In this document: piece by piece, positions 10,828 through 17,982 of the stretch
Layout: every line of letters starts with the position of its first letter
Numbering within the stretch: position 1 is the first letter of the stretch
From: Devosia salina
GTDB taxonomy: Bacteria > Pseudomonadota > Alphaproteobacteria > Rhizobiales > Devosiaceae
DNA length: 64,000 nucleotides
Assembly (NCBI RefSeq): GCF_019504385.1
Contig: NZ_CP080590.1
Location: 3,587,501 to 3,651,500, forward strand
Direction of reading: 5' to 3'
The notes under the pieces: model-generated
Database searches by the model: none
The model's input: only the letters and a program-made list of their open reading frames with translations
Told to the model about the DNA's origin: nothing
Made by a program: the position numbers and the translations under genes

Positions 10828-12093
10828 TCAGGCGTCCTGTCTGTCCAGACCGTAATAGGTGTGCAGAGCGCGAACCGCAAGCTCGGCATATTCTTCGTCG
10901 ATCAGAACCGAGGTCTTGATTTCCGAAGTGGTGATGAGCTGGATATTGATGCCCTTGTCGGCCAGGGCCTTGAACATCGAGGCGGCAACGCCGGCATGCG
11001 AACGCATGCCCACGCCCACCACCGAAACCTTGGCGCCGCCCCGCGAACCGGAGAGCCGCGCATATTCGAAACGGCCGCCATTGTCCTCAAGCGCCCGGAC
11101 GGCCTTGTCATATTCGCTGTCTGGAACGGTGAAGGTGATATCGGTGGTAGCGCCATCATCGGCAATGTTCTGCACGATCATGTCCACGATGATGCCCTTG
11201 TCGGCCAGGGTGCCGAAAATGGCGGCGGCCACGCCCGGCTTGTCCTTGACGTCGCGCAGGGTGATCTTGGCCTCGGCCTTGGCGAGCGTCACGCCCGAAA
11301 CGATCTGCTTTTCCATGATCTCTTCCTCATCGCAGACGAGAGTACCCGGGACGCCGGGCGTGCCATCGGGCGCGATCTGCGGCGCGTCCGGGTCATCGAA
11401 ACTGGAGCGGACGGTCAGGCGCACCTTGTGCGCCATGGCCATTTCCACCGAGCGGATCATCAATACCTTGGCCCCGAGCGAGGCCATTTCCAGCATTTCC
11501 TCGAAGGAAATCTTGGTCAGGCGCTGTGCCTTGGGCACGATGCGCGGATCGGTGGTGTAAACGCCGTCAACATCGGTATAGATATCGCAGCGATCCGCAC
11601 TGACCGCCGCCGCCACAGCCACGGCCGACGTATCCGATCCGCCCCGGCCAAGGGTCGTGACGCGGCCATGGGGCGAAATGCCCTGGAAGCCGGTAATGAC
11701 CGGCACCCAGCCATCCTTCATGCGCTTGTCGAGTTCGGTCGGGTCGATCCCGGTAATGCGCGCCGCGCCATGCGCATCGTCCGTGTGGATGGGCACCTGC
11801 CAGCCGGCAAAGCTGCGCGACTGGATGCCCATTTCACTGAGCACGATGGCCATCAGCCCGGCCGTCACCTGCTCGCCCGAGGCCACCACGGCGTCATATT
11901 CGCGCGCGTCGTGGAACTTCGATGCTTCATTGACCCAGCCGACCAGCTCATTGGTCTTGCCGCTCATGGCCGACACCACCACGGCAACCTCGTTGCCGGC
12001 CTCGACCTCGCGCTTGATATGGCGCGCCGCATTGCGGATGCGCTCGACACTGGCAACCGAAGTGCCACCGAACTTGACGACGATACGGGCCAA
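10828..12093 (-). CDS. lysC: Aspartate kinase (TTG start)
   Basis: This enzyme phosphorylates aspartate, the first step toward lysine, threonine, methionine and diaminopimelate. The 421-residue protein shows the amino-acid-kinase start VVKFGGTSV, the TLGRGGSDTSA nucleotide/substrate loop and DVDGVYTTDPR. Two C-terminal ACT domains follow (about 260-420), expected to bind lysine and/or threonine for feedback control. Length and single-chain layout fit the monofunctional LysC type. The canonical N-terminus MARIVVKF is only obtained from a TTG at 12093; the ATG seven bases upstream is out of frame. A GGGGA lies nine bases before the TTG. It is divergent from ubiG. Confidence 0.96.
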   Translation of the reverse strand: MARIVVKFGGTSVASVERIRNAARHIKREVEAGNEVAVVVSAMSGKTNELVGWVNEASKFHDAREYDAVVASGEQVTAGLMAIVLSEMGIQSRSFAGWQVPIHTDDAHGAARITGIDPTELDKRMKDGWVPVITGFQGISPHGRVTTLGRGGSDTSAVAVAAAVSADRCDIYTDVDGVYTTDPRIVPKAQRLTKISFEEMLEMASLGAKVLMIRSVEMAMAHKVRLTVRSSFDDPDAPQIAPDGTPGVPGTLVCDEEEIMEKQIVSGVTLAKAEAKITLRDVKDKPGVAAAIFGTLADKGIIVDMIVQNIADDGATTDITFTVPDSEYDKAVRALEDNGGRFEYARLSGSRGGAKVSVVGVGMRSHAGVAASMFKALADKGINIQLITTSEIKTSVLIDEEYAELAVRALHTYYGLDRQDA

Positions 12094-12275
12094 GACACAT
12101 TCCCCGCTGGGCCGCCGAACCCGGCGGTACGCTTAATTGTTGCGCGCGGACATGCCACAAAGCCGGTGCACAATCAATGGGCATGGGGGCGGGCCATCGC
12201 AGCGCCCCTGCGACAGGGCGCGCCTTGCCCCGACCGCCTCCGCGGGGCCATATGAGGGCAAACGGGAGCCCGATC

Positions 12276-13013
12276 ATGACAGCCACCACCGTCAACGATG
12301 CCGAGATCGCCAAGTTTGCCGCCATGGCCGAGCAATGGTGGGACCCCAAGGGCAAGTTCAAGCCGCTGCACAAGTTCAATCCGGTGCGCATGGCCTATAT
12401 CCGCGACCACCTGGTCAGCCATTTCGGCCGCGACGCGCAATCGATCCGGCCCTTCGAGGGGCTGCGCATTCTCGATGTCGGCTGCGGGGGCGGGCTTTTG
12501 TGCGAGCCGCTGACCCGGTTGGGCGCCAGCGTCACCGGCATTGATGCGGCGGAGCGCAATATCGCCATCGCCAGGATCCATGCCGAACAATCCGGACTGG
12601 CCATCGACTATCGCGCCACCACCAGCGAGGCGCTGGTCGCGGCGGGGGAGCGCTTCGATGTGGTGCTGAACATGGAAGTGGTCGAGCACGTCGATAATGT
12701 GCCGCTCTACATGAAGAGCTGCGCGGACCTCGTGGCGCCGGGCGGGCTGATGTTCACCGCCACGCTCAACCGCACGGCCCGCTCCTGGGCCCTGGCGATC
12801 ATCGGGGCCGAATATGTGCTGCGCTGGTTGCCCCGGGGCACGCATGACTGGAAGAAATTCCTCACCCCCGAGGAGATCAACGCCCAGTTGCGCCGCAACG
12901 GGCTCAAGGTCATCGACCAGACCGGCGTGACCTTCAATCCGCTGGCCGATGAATGGCGCACCTCCCCCGACATGGCGGTCAATTACATGGTGCTGGCCAC
13001 CCGCCCCGCCTGA
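12276..13013 (+). CDS. ubiG: Bifunctional ubiquinone O-methyltransferase UbiG
   Basis: UbiG carries out both O-methylations in ubiquinone synthesis at the inner membrane, using AdoMet. The 245-residue protein has the class I motif LDVGCGGGLL, the acidic ribose-binding position in VTGIDAAERN, the LNMEVVEHV segment and the UbiG-typical C-terminal part (LRWLPRGTHDWKKF), which forms the membrane-associating insert of the family. The N-terminus WWDPKGKFKPLHKFNPVR is also diagnostic. I chose ATG 12276, preceded by GGGAG; an ATG at 12252 would add eight residues. It is divergent from lysC and convergent with the Gly/Asn-rich protein gene. Confidence 0.96.
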   Translation: MTATTVNDAEIAKFAAMAEQWWDPKGKFKPLHKFNPVRMAYIRDHLVSHFGRDAQSIRPFEGLRILDVGCGGGLLCEPLTRLGASVTGIDAAERNIAIARIHAEQSGLAIDYRATTSEALVAAGERFDVVLNMEVVEHVDNVPLYMKSCADLVAPGGLMFTATLNRTARSWALAIIGAEYVLRWLPRGTHDWKKFLTPEEINAQLRRNGLKVIDQTGVTFNPLADEWRTSPDMAVNYMVLATRPA

Positions 13014-13023
13014 GGCGCCAGAA

Positions 13024-13049
13024 GACCGGCCGCGGGCAGGCGGCCGGTC
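13024..13049. terminator. GC-rich hairpin between convergent genes
   Basis: A perfect 10-bp stem (GACCGGCCGC / GCGGCCGGTC) with a 6-base loop lies 10 bases past the ubiG stop and 26 bases from the stop of the opposite gene. There is no T run, so it may act as an RNA 3'-end stabiliser or a weak two-way terminator. Confidence 0.5.
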
Positions 13050-13074
13050 CCCCACGGTCTGACCGGAGGCAGGG

Positions 13075-13911
13075 TCAGAACACGTAGACCATCAGCGTCG
13101 CACCCTGCTTGTGCACGCCCAGCACATGGCCCGGACGGTATTGGGTGCGGCTGAGCGCGGCGTTGATCAGCGGATCCTGCGCCACCGCGCCGAGCAGGCG
13201 GTGATATTCGCCATTACCGGCGAGCCAATTGGCCATCTGGCGCCGGAGATCGGCGCAGACCTTGATCGGAATGAGCTGGATGCCGCTCGCCCGGTTCCAG
13301 CCGCGGGTCGTGCTCTGGTTGAACAGCGCCAGCAATTGGTTGGAATTGTAGCCCGCACAGGCCGCGGTGATGTCCGGCGCCGAGCTGCCGCCATGGCCGC
13401 GATTGGTGAAGATCGCCGTGCCGCCACTGGTGCCATTATTGCCATTGGTCCCATTGGTGCCGGGCGTGCCGTTCCCACCATTGCCACCATTGCCGCCATT
13501 GCCACCATTGCCGCCACCGCCATTGCCGCCGCCGATATTGATGTCGATCAGCCCGTTGGAGCCGCCGACATTCACATTGGCGTCGAGGCCACCGAGATTG
13601 GCATCCACATCCACGACCCCTTCGGACCCCAGCACGACGGCATCGACGATGGGGCTCGAGCCGCCGCCGACATTGGCGGTGACCACGCCATCGCTGCCGC
13701 CCAGGCCGACATTGACCAGGCCGCTATCGCCGGCATTGCCCGAATTGAGGGTCACCAGGGCCCCGCTATCGGCGCCCCCGACAATGCCGAGCACACCCGA
13801 ATCGGCGTCGCCGCCGCCCAGGACCCCACCCAACAGGCCATCAGCCGAAGCCAGGGTGGGCATCAACACGGCCGAGATGATCGCGACCGAAATCATACGC
13901 TTGTAGAACAT
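13075..13911 (-). CDS. Exported Gly/Asn-rich repeat protein with a C-terminal globular domain
   Basis: I do not recognise this family. From the ATG at 13911 the 278-residue protein has a clear signal peptide (KRMISVAIISAVLMPTLASA). Residues of roughly 25-150 are Gly/Asp/Val/Ser-rich and build loose repeats around GG(A/S)DSG and VNVG(L/G). Next comes a low-complexity Gly-Gly-Asn run and a Gly-Thr-Asn run, similar in texture to collagen-like or PE_PGRS linkers. The last ~100 residues are different: a compact domain with two cysteines (ITAACAGYN and IKVCADLRRQ) and helical segments, ending in TLMVYVF. The look is of a secreted or surface protein with a flexible stalk and a folded head. An ATG 27 codons upstream would destroy the signal peptide. 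Confidence 0.75.
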   Translation of the reverse strand: MFYKRMISVAIISAVLMPTLASADGLLGGVLGGGDADSGVLGIVGGADSGALVTLNSGNAGDSGLVNVGLGGSDGVVTANVGGGSSPIVDAVVLGSEGVVDVDANLGGLDANVNVGGSNGLIDINIGGGNGGGGNGGNGGNGGNGGNGTPGTNGTNGNNGTSGGTAIFTNRGHGGSSAPDITAACAGYNSNQLLALFNQSTTRGWNRASGIQLIPIKVCADLRRQMANWLAGNGEYHRLLGAVAQDPLINAALSRTQYRPGHVLGVHKQGATLMVYVF

Positions 13912-14118
13912 GACGAACTCCCGAAATTGCGATGGCTCTTGCCACCAATTCCGGGATGATCGCGGCGAGCGGCCGCGCCGAAATCCGCACATCTACCTAT
14001 CGGGCGCCGGCCAAGCGCCCGCGTGGTAAATGCGCCTGGTTAAACGCGCGGCCTCGCATTGTTTTTCAACGACAATTCGCGGTAACCATAGGCCGGAGAA
14101 GACGTCACCGGGCCGCCC

Positions 14119-14490
14119 TCACGCCTTGAGCAGGTCCTCCTTCCGCACCGCCAGCACCAGCCGGTCGCCTTCCACCCGGTCGATCTGCTCGGGGAAGATG
14201 TAGCGGTCGGCCGCGAACAAGCCATCGGCATCGAGCCGGACAAAGCCCTCGCGCAGCGCCTTTTCCTGCATTTCGCGCGGCAATTGGTCATCGGGACGGA
14301 ACACATCGGCGAGAATGCCCGCCAGCGTCTCGCGCTCCTCTTCAAAGACCGGGCTGACGCCGGCGGCATCCACCTCGGGCTGGCCCGGCACTTCATCGGT
14401 GACCCGGAAAGTCTCGATGGTGCCGATTTCATGCATGGCGCTGTCGACCACACTCATGCCCTCATGAAGGGTCTCGGGAATGGCGTGCAT
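14119..14490 (-). CDS. PRC-barrel/DUF2171-like small protein
   Basis: This 123-residue acidic protein begins HEGMSVVDSAMHEIGTIE, a typical PRC-barrel/DUF2171 strand pattern, and ends with a second beta-rich part (FVRLDADGLF...DRVEGDRLVLAVRKEDLL). There is no signal peptide or membrane segment. PRC-barrel proteins bind RNA, proteins or photosynthetic complexes; nothing here decides among these. GGAGG five bases before the ATG at 14490 fixes the start. It is divergent from the PagL-like gene, with about 170 bases between. Confidence 0.65.
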   Translation of the reverse strand: MHAIPETLHEGMSVVDSAMHEIGTIETFRVTDEVPGQPEVDAAGVSPVFEEERETLAGILADVFRPDDQLPREMQEKALREGFVRLDADGLFAADRYIFPEQIDRVEGDRLVLAVRKEDLLKA

Positions 14491-14658
14491 GGTGTCCTCC
14501 TATGATTTGCCAGATCAACGCCGATCCCCTTTTTCCCGTTCCCGCCGCGCATCCGCGCGAAAAAAGTGATCGCCCGAAGGGAAAACGTGAACGGCCGAGG
14601 GTGAACCAAATCGCCTCTGAGGACATTGGCGAGTTGACCAATTCTTGAGTGATTGCCG

Positions 14659-15264
14659 ATGTTTGCTTGCACCCGGGCGCTCGCTGCGCTTGGCATGGTT
14701 GGGCTTTGCCTTGTCGCGCCCGCCTATGCCCAGATTGCCCCTGGCACTGCCGAAAGACCCGACGAGGCCCTGTTCGTCTTCGGCGGCCCCCTTACCTCGG
14801 GCAATTTCAGCGACGCCATCCAGCCAGGGCGGTGGGACCTGGAATCCAATGTGTTTGTGGGCGCCGGCTACCAGCACTTCTTCTATTCCTATGAAAGCTT
14901 CCAGCTCGGGCTCGAAGCCGGGCTGGGCGTGCGCGTCGGCACCCCGGTTTCCGCCGAGGCCTGGGCGGGACTGGTCGGCCGGCTGAGCGAATTCGAGATC
15001 GGCCCCATCAACATAACGCCCTCGATCACCGGCGGGCTCTCGGTGGTGACCGATACGATCGGGGCGGAAACCACCCGCACGGCCGCCGCCGGCGAAAGCG
15101 CCGCCATTCTCTATTACCTGGCGCCCGAAATTGCCGTGTCGCATGACGACCACCCCGAATGGGAAGCCTTTGGCCGCATCCAGCACCGCTCCGGCGGCTT
15201 TGGCACCATTGCGCATATCGACGGATCAAATGCCCTGACCCTGGGACTGCGCTACAAGTTCTGA
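14659..15264 (+). CDS. Outer-membrane beta-barrel, PagL-like (acyloxyacyl hydrolase/lipid A 3-O-deacylase family)
   Basis: The 201-residue protein has a signal peptide ending near APAYA, alternating amphipathic strands, and a C-terminal YKF with the terminal aromatic residue needed for BAM-mediated assembly. Near the end, QHRSGGFG followed by NALTLGLRYKF resembles the His-x-Ser active-site stretch and last strand of PagL, which removes the 3-O acyl chain from lipid A. If this is right it would sit in the outer membrane and alter LPS. The match rests on short motifs; a non-enzymatic OmpW-like barrel is the alternative. I chose ATG 14659 over the TTG two codons upstream. Confidence 0.65.
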   Translation: MFACTRALAALGMVGLCLVAPAYAQIAPGTAERPDEALFVFGGPLTSGNFSDAIQPGRWDLESNVFVGAGYQHFFYSYESFQLGLEAGLGVRVGTPVSAEAWAGLVGRLSEFEIGPINITPSITGGLSVVTDTIGAETTRTAAAGESAAILYYLAPEIAVSHDDHPEWEAFGRIQHRSGGFGTIAHIDGSNALTLGLRYKF

Positions 15265-15936
15265 ACCACGGGCGGGGTGGAGGTGCCGCCCGGCCTTGCG
15301 GCTTGCGGGTGCAGGGTGAAAAGTCCCTTTCGCCCCAAGTTTCAGAAGAGGCGAAAGCCACTTCCCACGAACAGGACTTCGGACGCACGCATCGAGCGGC
15401 CCCCTTGCGGGTTGTTGCCCCGGATCACGGAATGGATGCGTCCGGCAATGGTCCGCCGGTGGGGCCTCGCGATGGCGCTTGGTCCCGATCTCAAGCCCGT
15501 GCCGCCGGCAACCGGCCGGTGGTCAGCATACACGCCTCCGCCCGATCGACACCGTGCGGCCTGCCTCCTCACCCGGCACTTCGTCGGTACCGCGTGTTGT
15601 CGGCGAGGTCGAGGGCAGCATGGGGGACGTTTCTGCCCCGGGGATAAGATTGTTTCGGATCGTCGTCGAGGCGGAAATGGGGTGGATTCCTGCCCGGCCG
15701 CCTCTGGGTGGCGGAGCTGAAAAAGCGGCCATTCAGGCGGCCGCCGCACTTCGACAGCAACGCGTCCCAATTCGGCCATTCAGACTGCAACCGCGACCTG
15801 CCGAGAGCCGCCGGTCTGCTTACTCAATCAAATCGGCGGTGACGTGGTGGGGAGGTGGGGGAAGCCAAGCGAACGAGAATTGGTCATGCTCTTGCTTCCG
15901 CTGGCCGCCCCGACCTTTCGTCGCAATGGTCTTTGA
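15265..15936. other. 672-base stretch without a recognisable gene
   Basis: Several open frames cross this region on both strands, but all are Arg/Pro-rich, lack sensible starts and look like non-coding translations. I see no tRNA, no terminator-grade hairpin and no transposase remnant I could name. It may be decayed accessory DNA. Confidence 0.5.
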
Positions 15937-16473
15937 TTACGTTTTGACCCGATAGCGCGACTGCACCAGTCCAGACGGGAAGCTCTTGGTCTCGACATGC
16001 TTGAGCACGACATCATCATCGAGAGCGCCAAACAACGGTAATCCTTCCCCAATCAGGACAGGGACGCGGCTGATCACCATATCCTCGATTAGCCTGGCCC
16101 GAAGGAAAGACTGGATAACGGCGCCGCCGTCGATATAGACGCCACGCCAACCGCGCTCCTCTGCGATCATCATGGCTTCGTTGGGTGAAGCATTGATGAT
16201 TTCAACACTGCCTCGAAGCGCATTAGGAACATCGGAGCCTGCCAGTGTGCGGCTCAACACCAGCACCGGCTTTTCGTAGAACCACGGCTCGATGTCTTTG
16301 ACAGCCTCGAATGTTCCACGCCCCATGATGATGCCGTCAACCTTAGCCATGTGAGCATCAAAACCATGGTCCTCACCGAGGCTCGAGAATCCAGTGAGCC
16401 ATTCGATATCGCCATCACGCCGCGCGATAAAGCCATCCAGGCTTACTCCGATAAACACATGTCCTGTGGGCAT
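15937..16473 (-). CDS. Dihydrofolate-reductase-family protein (RibD C-terminal type)
   Basis: The 178-residue protein has the fold signature of the DHFR/RibD-C superfamily: GHVFIGVSLDGFIAR at the N-terminus, VDGIIMGRGTFEAV, and the NADPH-binding YIDGGAVIQSFL segment. These stand-alone proteins (YyaP/YwjB type) are usually called dihydrofolate reductase family, but true DHFR activity is not implied. The ATG is at 16473. It lies alone between two gene-free stretches and has lower GC than the housekeeping genes around it, which fits acquisition by transfer. Confidence 0.85.
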   Translation of the reverse strand: MPTGHVFIGVSLDGFIARRDGDIEWLTGFSSLGEDHGFDAHMAKVDGIIMGRGTFEAVKDIEPWFYEKPVLVLSRTLAGSDVPNALRGSVEIINASPNEAMMIAEERGWRGVYIDGGAVIQSFLRARLIEDMVISRVPVLIGEGLPLFGALDDDVVLKHVETKSFPSGLVQSRYRVKT

Positions 16474-16857
16474 TGCCGATCTCCATTGTTGAGGTCGATG
16501 CAGCTATCCCTGCCTCCTGTCAGCCAATGGCAGCAAGATCGGCGACCGCTTATGCGATGTTCAGGACAGTCTTTTCGCAGCCGGCAACCTTTCTAGTGAC
16601 GCGCAAGCTCATGCTTAATGACTGCTTTTATAGTCGGGTAGCCATGCAGGAACCGACCGAAATGGGGTCGACTGCCGCCCAGCGATTTGGGGGTGGCTTG
16701 CGGACCGGGGGGTTCTGAGTGAGGCGGCAAAGAGAGTTGCCATCCCGCCGGGAGAGTGTCCCCGGCCAATTCACCGGAATTGATTAAACGTTGGGACTTT
16801 GCCGGCACAGTCTACCGACTAATGTGAAGCACATTTGCTCATCATTGAGGGCGAGCA
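16474..16857. other. Gene-free, lower-GC stretch
   Basis: There are only short frames without good starts. Base composition is more even than in the flanking operons. I could not identify a promoter, RNA gene or mobile-element end in it. Confidence 0.45.
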
Positions 16858-17355
16858 TTGAGACAGACTGTTACCTTCGGCAAGAAAAACGCCATATCTG
16901 TTCCTGTTGGTGATGCGCGGCAGAAGGGGTTGAGGCCGGCCCCTCTCATAGCGATCAGCATGGGTGCTGCACTCGTGTTGACTGCGGGCGCTGTGTTCTT
17001 GTGGTCCGCCCGACAACCCCCTGCACTCGGCGGCGCGATACAATCGGCCCGGGGTTTGGAATTTGTTATGCAGGGAATTGAAGCCTGCTTGCCGGAAGCA
17101 GCCCGACGGTTTTGGAAGGGGACTATCGTCCCTCCTGTCGCTGCTCAGCTGTTTGTGGCCCACGTTGACGCCATATCCCGCAACAACGGTACGGCCGAAG
17201 TGGAGCTTTACTTCAATGAGGTGGTCGGGCCTATTCTAGCGAGCTGGGACGAACCGGATCGCATACTGTTCATGGGCCTACTTGAGAATGGCTTAGTGAG
17301 CGGACAAACCCGCTCCTGCGTCATTTCCAACGCGAAAGCCAATCCTCCGGATTGA
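16858..17355 (+). CDS. Unrecognised single-pass membrane/periplasmic protein (TTG start)
   Basis: I do not recognise this family. The 165 residues consist of a polar N-terminus of about 30, one hydrophobic segment (LIAISMGAALVLTAGAVFLW, about 30-49) and a soluble part of about 115 residues with two cysteines (EACLPEA and RSCVISN), expected to face the periplasm. A TTG at 16858 with GAGGG six bases before is the best start; an internal ATG just before the hydrophobic segment is the alternative. Codon use is less GC-biased than in the neighbouring conserved genes. No adjacent gene suggests a role. Confidence 0.6.
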   Translation: MRQTVTFGKKNAISVPVGDARQKGLRPAPLIAISMGAALVLTAGAVFLWSARQPPALGGAIQSARGLEFVMQGIEACLPEAARRFWKGTIVPPVAAQLFVAHVDAISRNNGTAEVELYFNEVVGPILASWDEPDRILFMGLLENGLVSGQTRSCVISNAKANPPD

Positions 17356-17496
17356 GTGCTGTTGTACTTCGACTGCTCTACTGGGGCAGCAGAACGGCAG
17401 GTTTCGGGCAACTGCTTCGTCAGCTCTAACGACAACAATGGCGTCGGAAGCGGCCGCGCGCGTTCAAACAGAAGTCTCCGAACAACCGACAAACTG

Positions 17497-17648
17497 GATG
17501 CGACACCTCCCCCTTGACGGGGGAGGCAGCGCAGCTTGGCCGTCAGGCCCTAGCGGAGCTGGTGGGGGTACGCCGCGCACTGGTAACCAGCATCCTGCTC
17601 GGGATTTCCCCTCCCCACCCCTCCCCGCAAGGGGGAGGGTGTCGCATC
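17497..17648. repeat. MITE-like 152-bp element with terminal inverted repeats
   Basis: The ends GATGCGACACCTCCCCCTT and AAGGGGGAGGGTGTCGCATC are inverse complements apart from a single-base insertion. The interior has further short inverted pieces (CCCCCTTGACGGGGG; GCAGCTTGGC). This is the layout of a small non-autonomous or palindromic intergenic element. I see no clear target-site duplication. Confidence 0.6.
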
Positions 17649-17871
17649 GAGTAAGAGCGCCCCCCGTGCGGCACGGATCGGATGAGCTGCGGTGAGCATC
17701 GGCTGATCTGTTTTGTGGCGGGTTTGCAGAGATGCGCCGCAATGACGGAACGACCGAAACAGCGTCGAAACCGCCCCTGTTCTGTCTCTTTGTTTCCACC
17801 CCGCCGGCCCCTCGTTTGCCCTGTTGCCCTGTCGCTTCATCTTCTCGCCCGAACGTCATTGATCCAATCAC

Positions 17872-17889
17872 CCGTACCGTACGGTACGG
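17872..17889. promoter_or_regulatory. 18-bp perfect palindrome upstream of ilvD (candidate operator)
   Basis: CCGTACCGT joined to ACGGTACGG is a perfect palindrome centred between 17880 and 17881, about 100 bases before the ilvD ATG. A further TACGG follows. The size and symmetry are those of a site for a dimeric regulator such as TetR or GntR; no regulator gene is adjacent. Confidence 0.5.
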
Positions 17890-17982
17890 TACGGAAAATC
17901 CTTGCTGGCGGGTATGAATGGGTCTAAACAGGGGCCAGTGAACAAAACCGGCCCCACCGGCACCTGACCGAGGATACCAGCC

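Larger units (their letters stand above)
17356..17982. other. 627-base intergenic region upstream of ilvD
   Basis: It has no gene. It holds an inverted-repeat element (17497-17648) and an 18-base palindrome (17872-17889) ahead of ilvD. A long minus-strand frame across 17464-18315 overlaps the start of ilvD and is a shadow. Confidence 0.6.

Noticed and set aside
9655..12255. An 866-codon open frame on the plus strand
   Set aside because: It runs antisense to ptsP and lysC, is His/Arg/Gly-rich and has no recognisable domain; long antisense frames are common at this GC content.
13430..13560. CRISPR-like or tandem DNA repeat
   Set aside because: The repeated sequence is the in-frame coding of a Gly-Gly-Asn protein run, not spaced direct repeats with unique spacers.
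15342..15955. Arg/Pro-rich frames of up to 158 codons on both strands after the PagL-like gene
   Set aside because: There is no ribosome site, no hydrophobic core pattern and they overlap each other; treated as non-coding.
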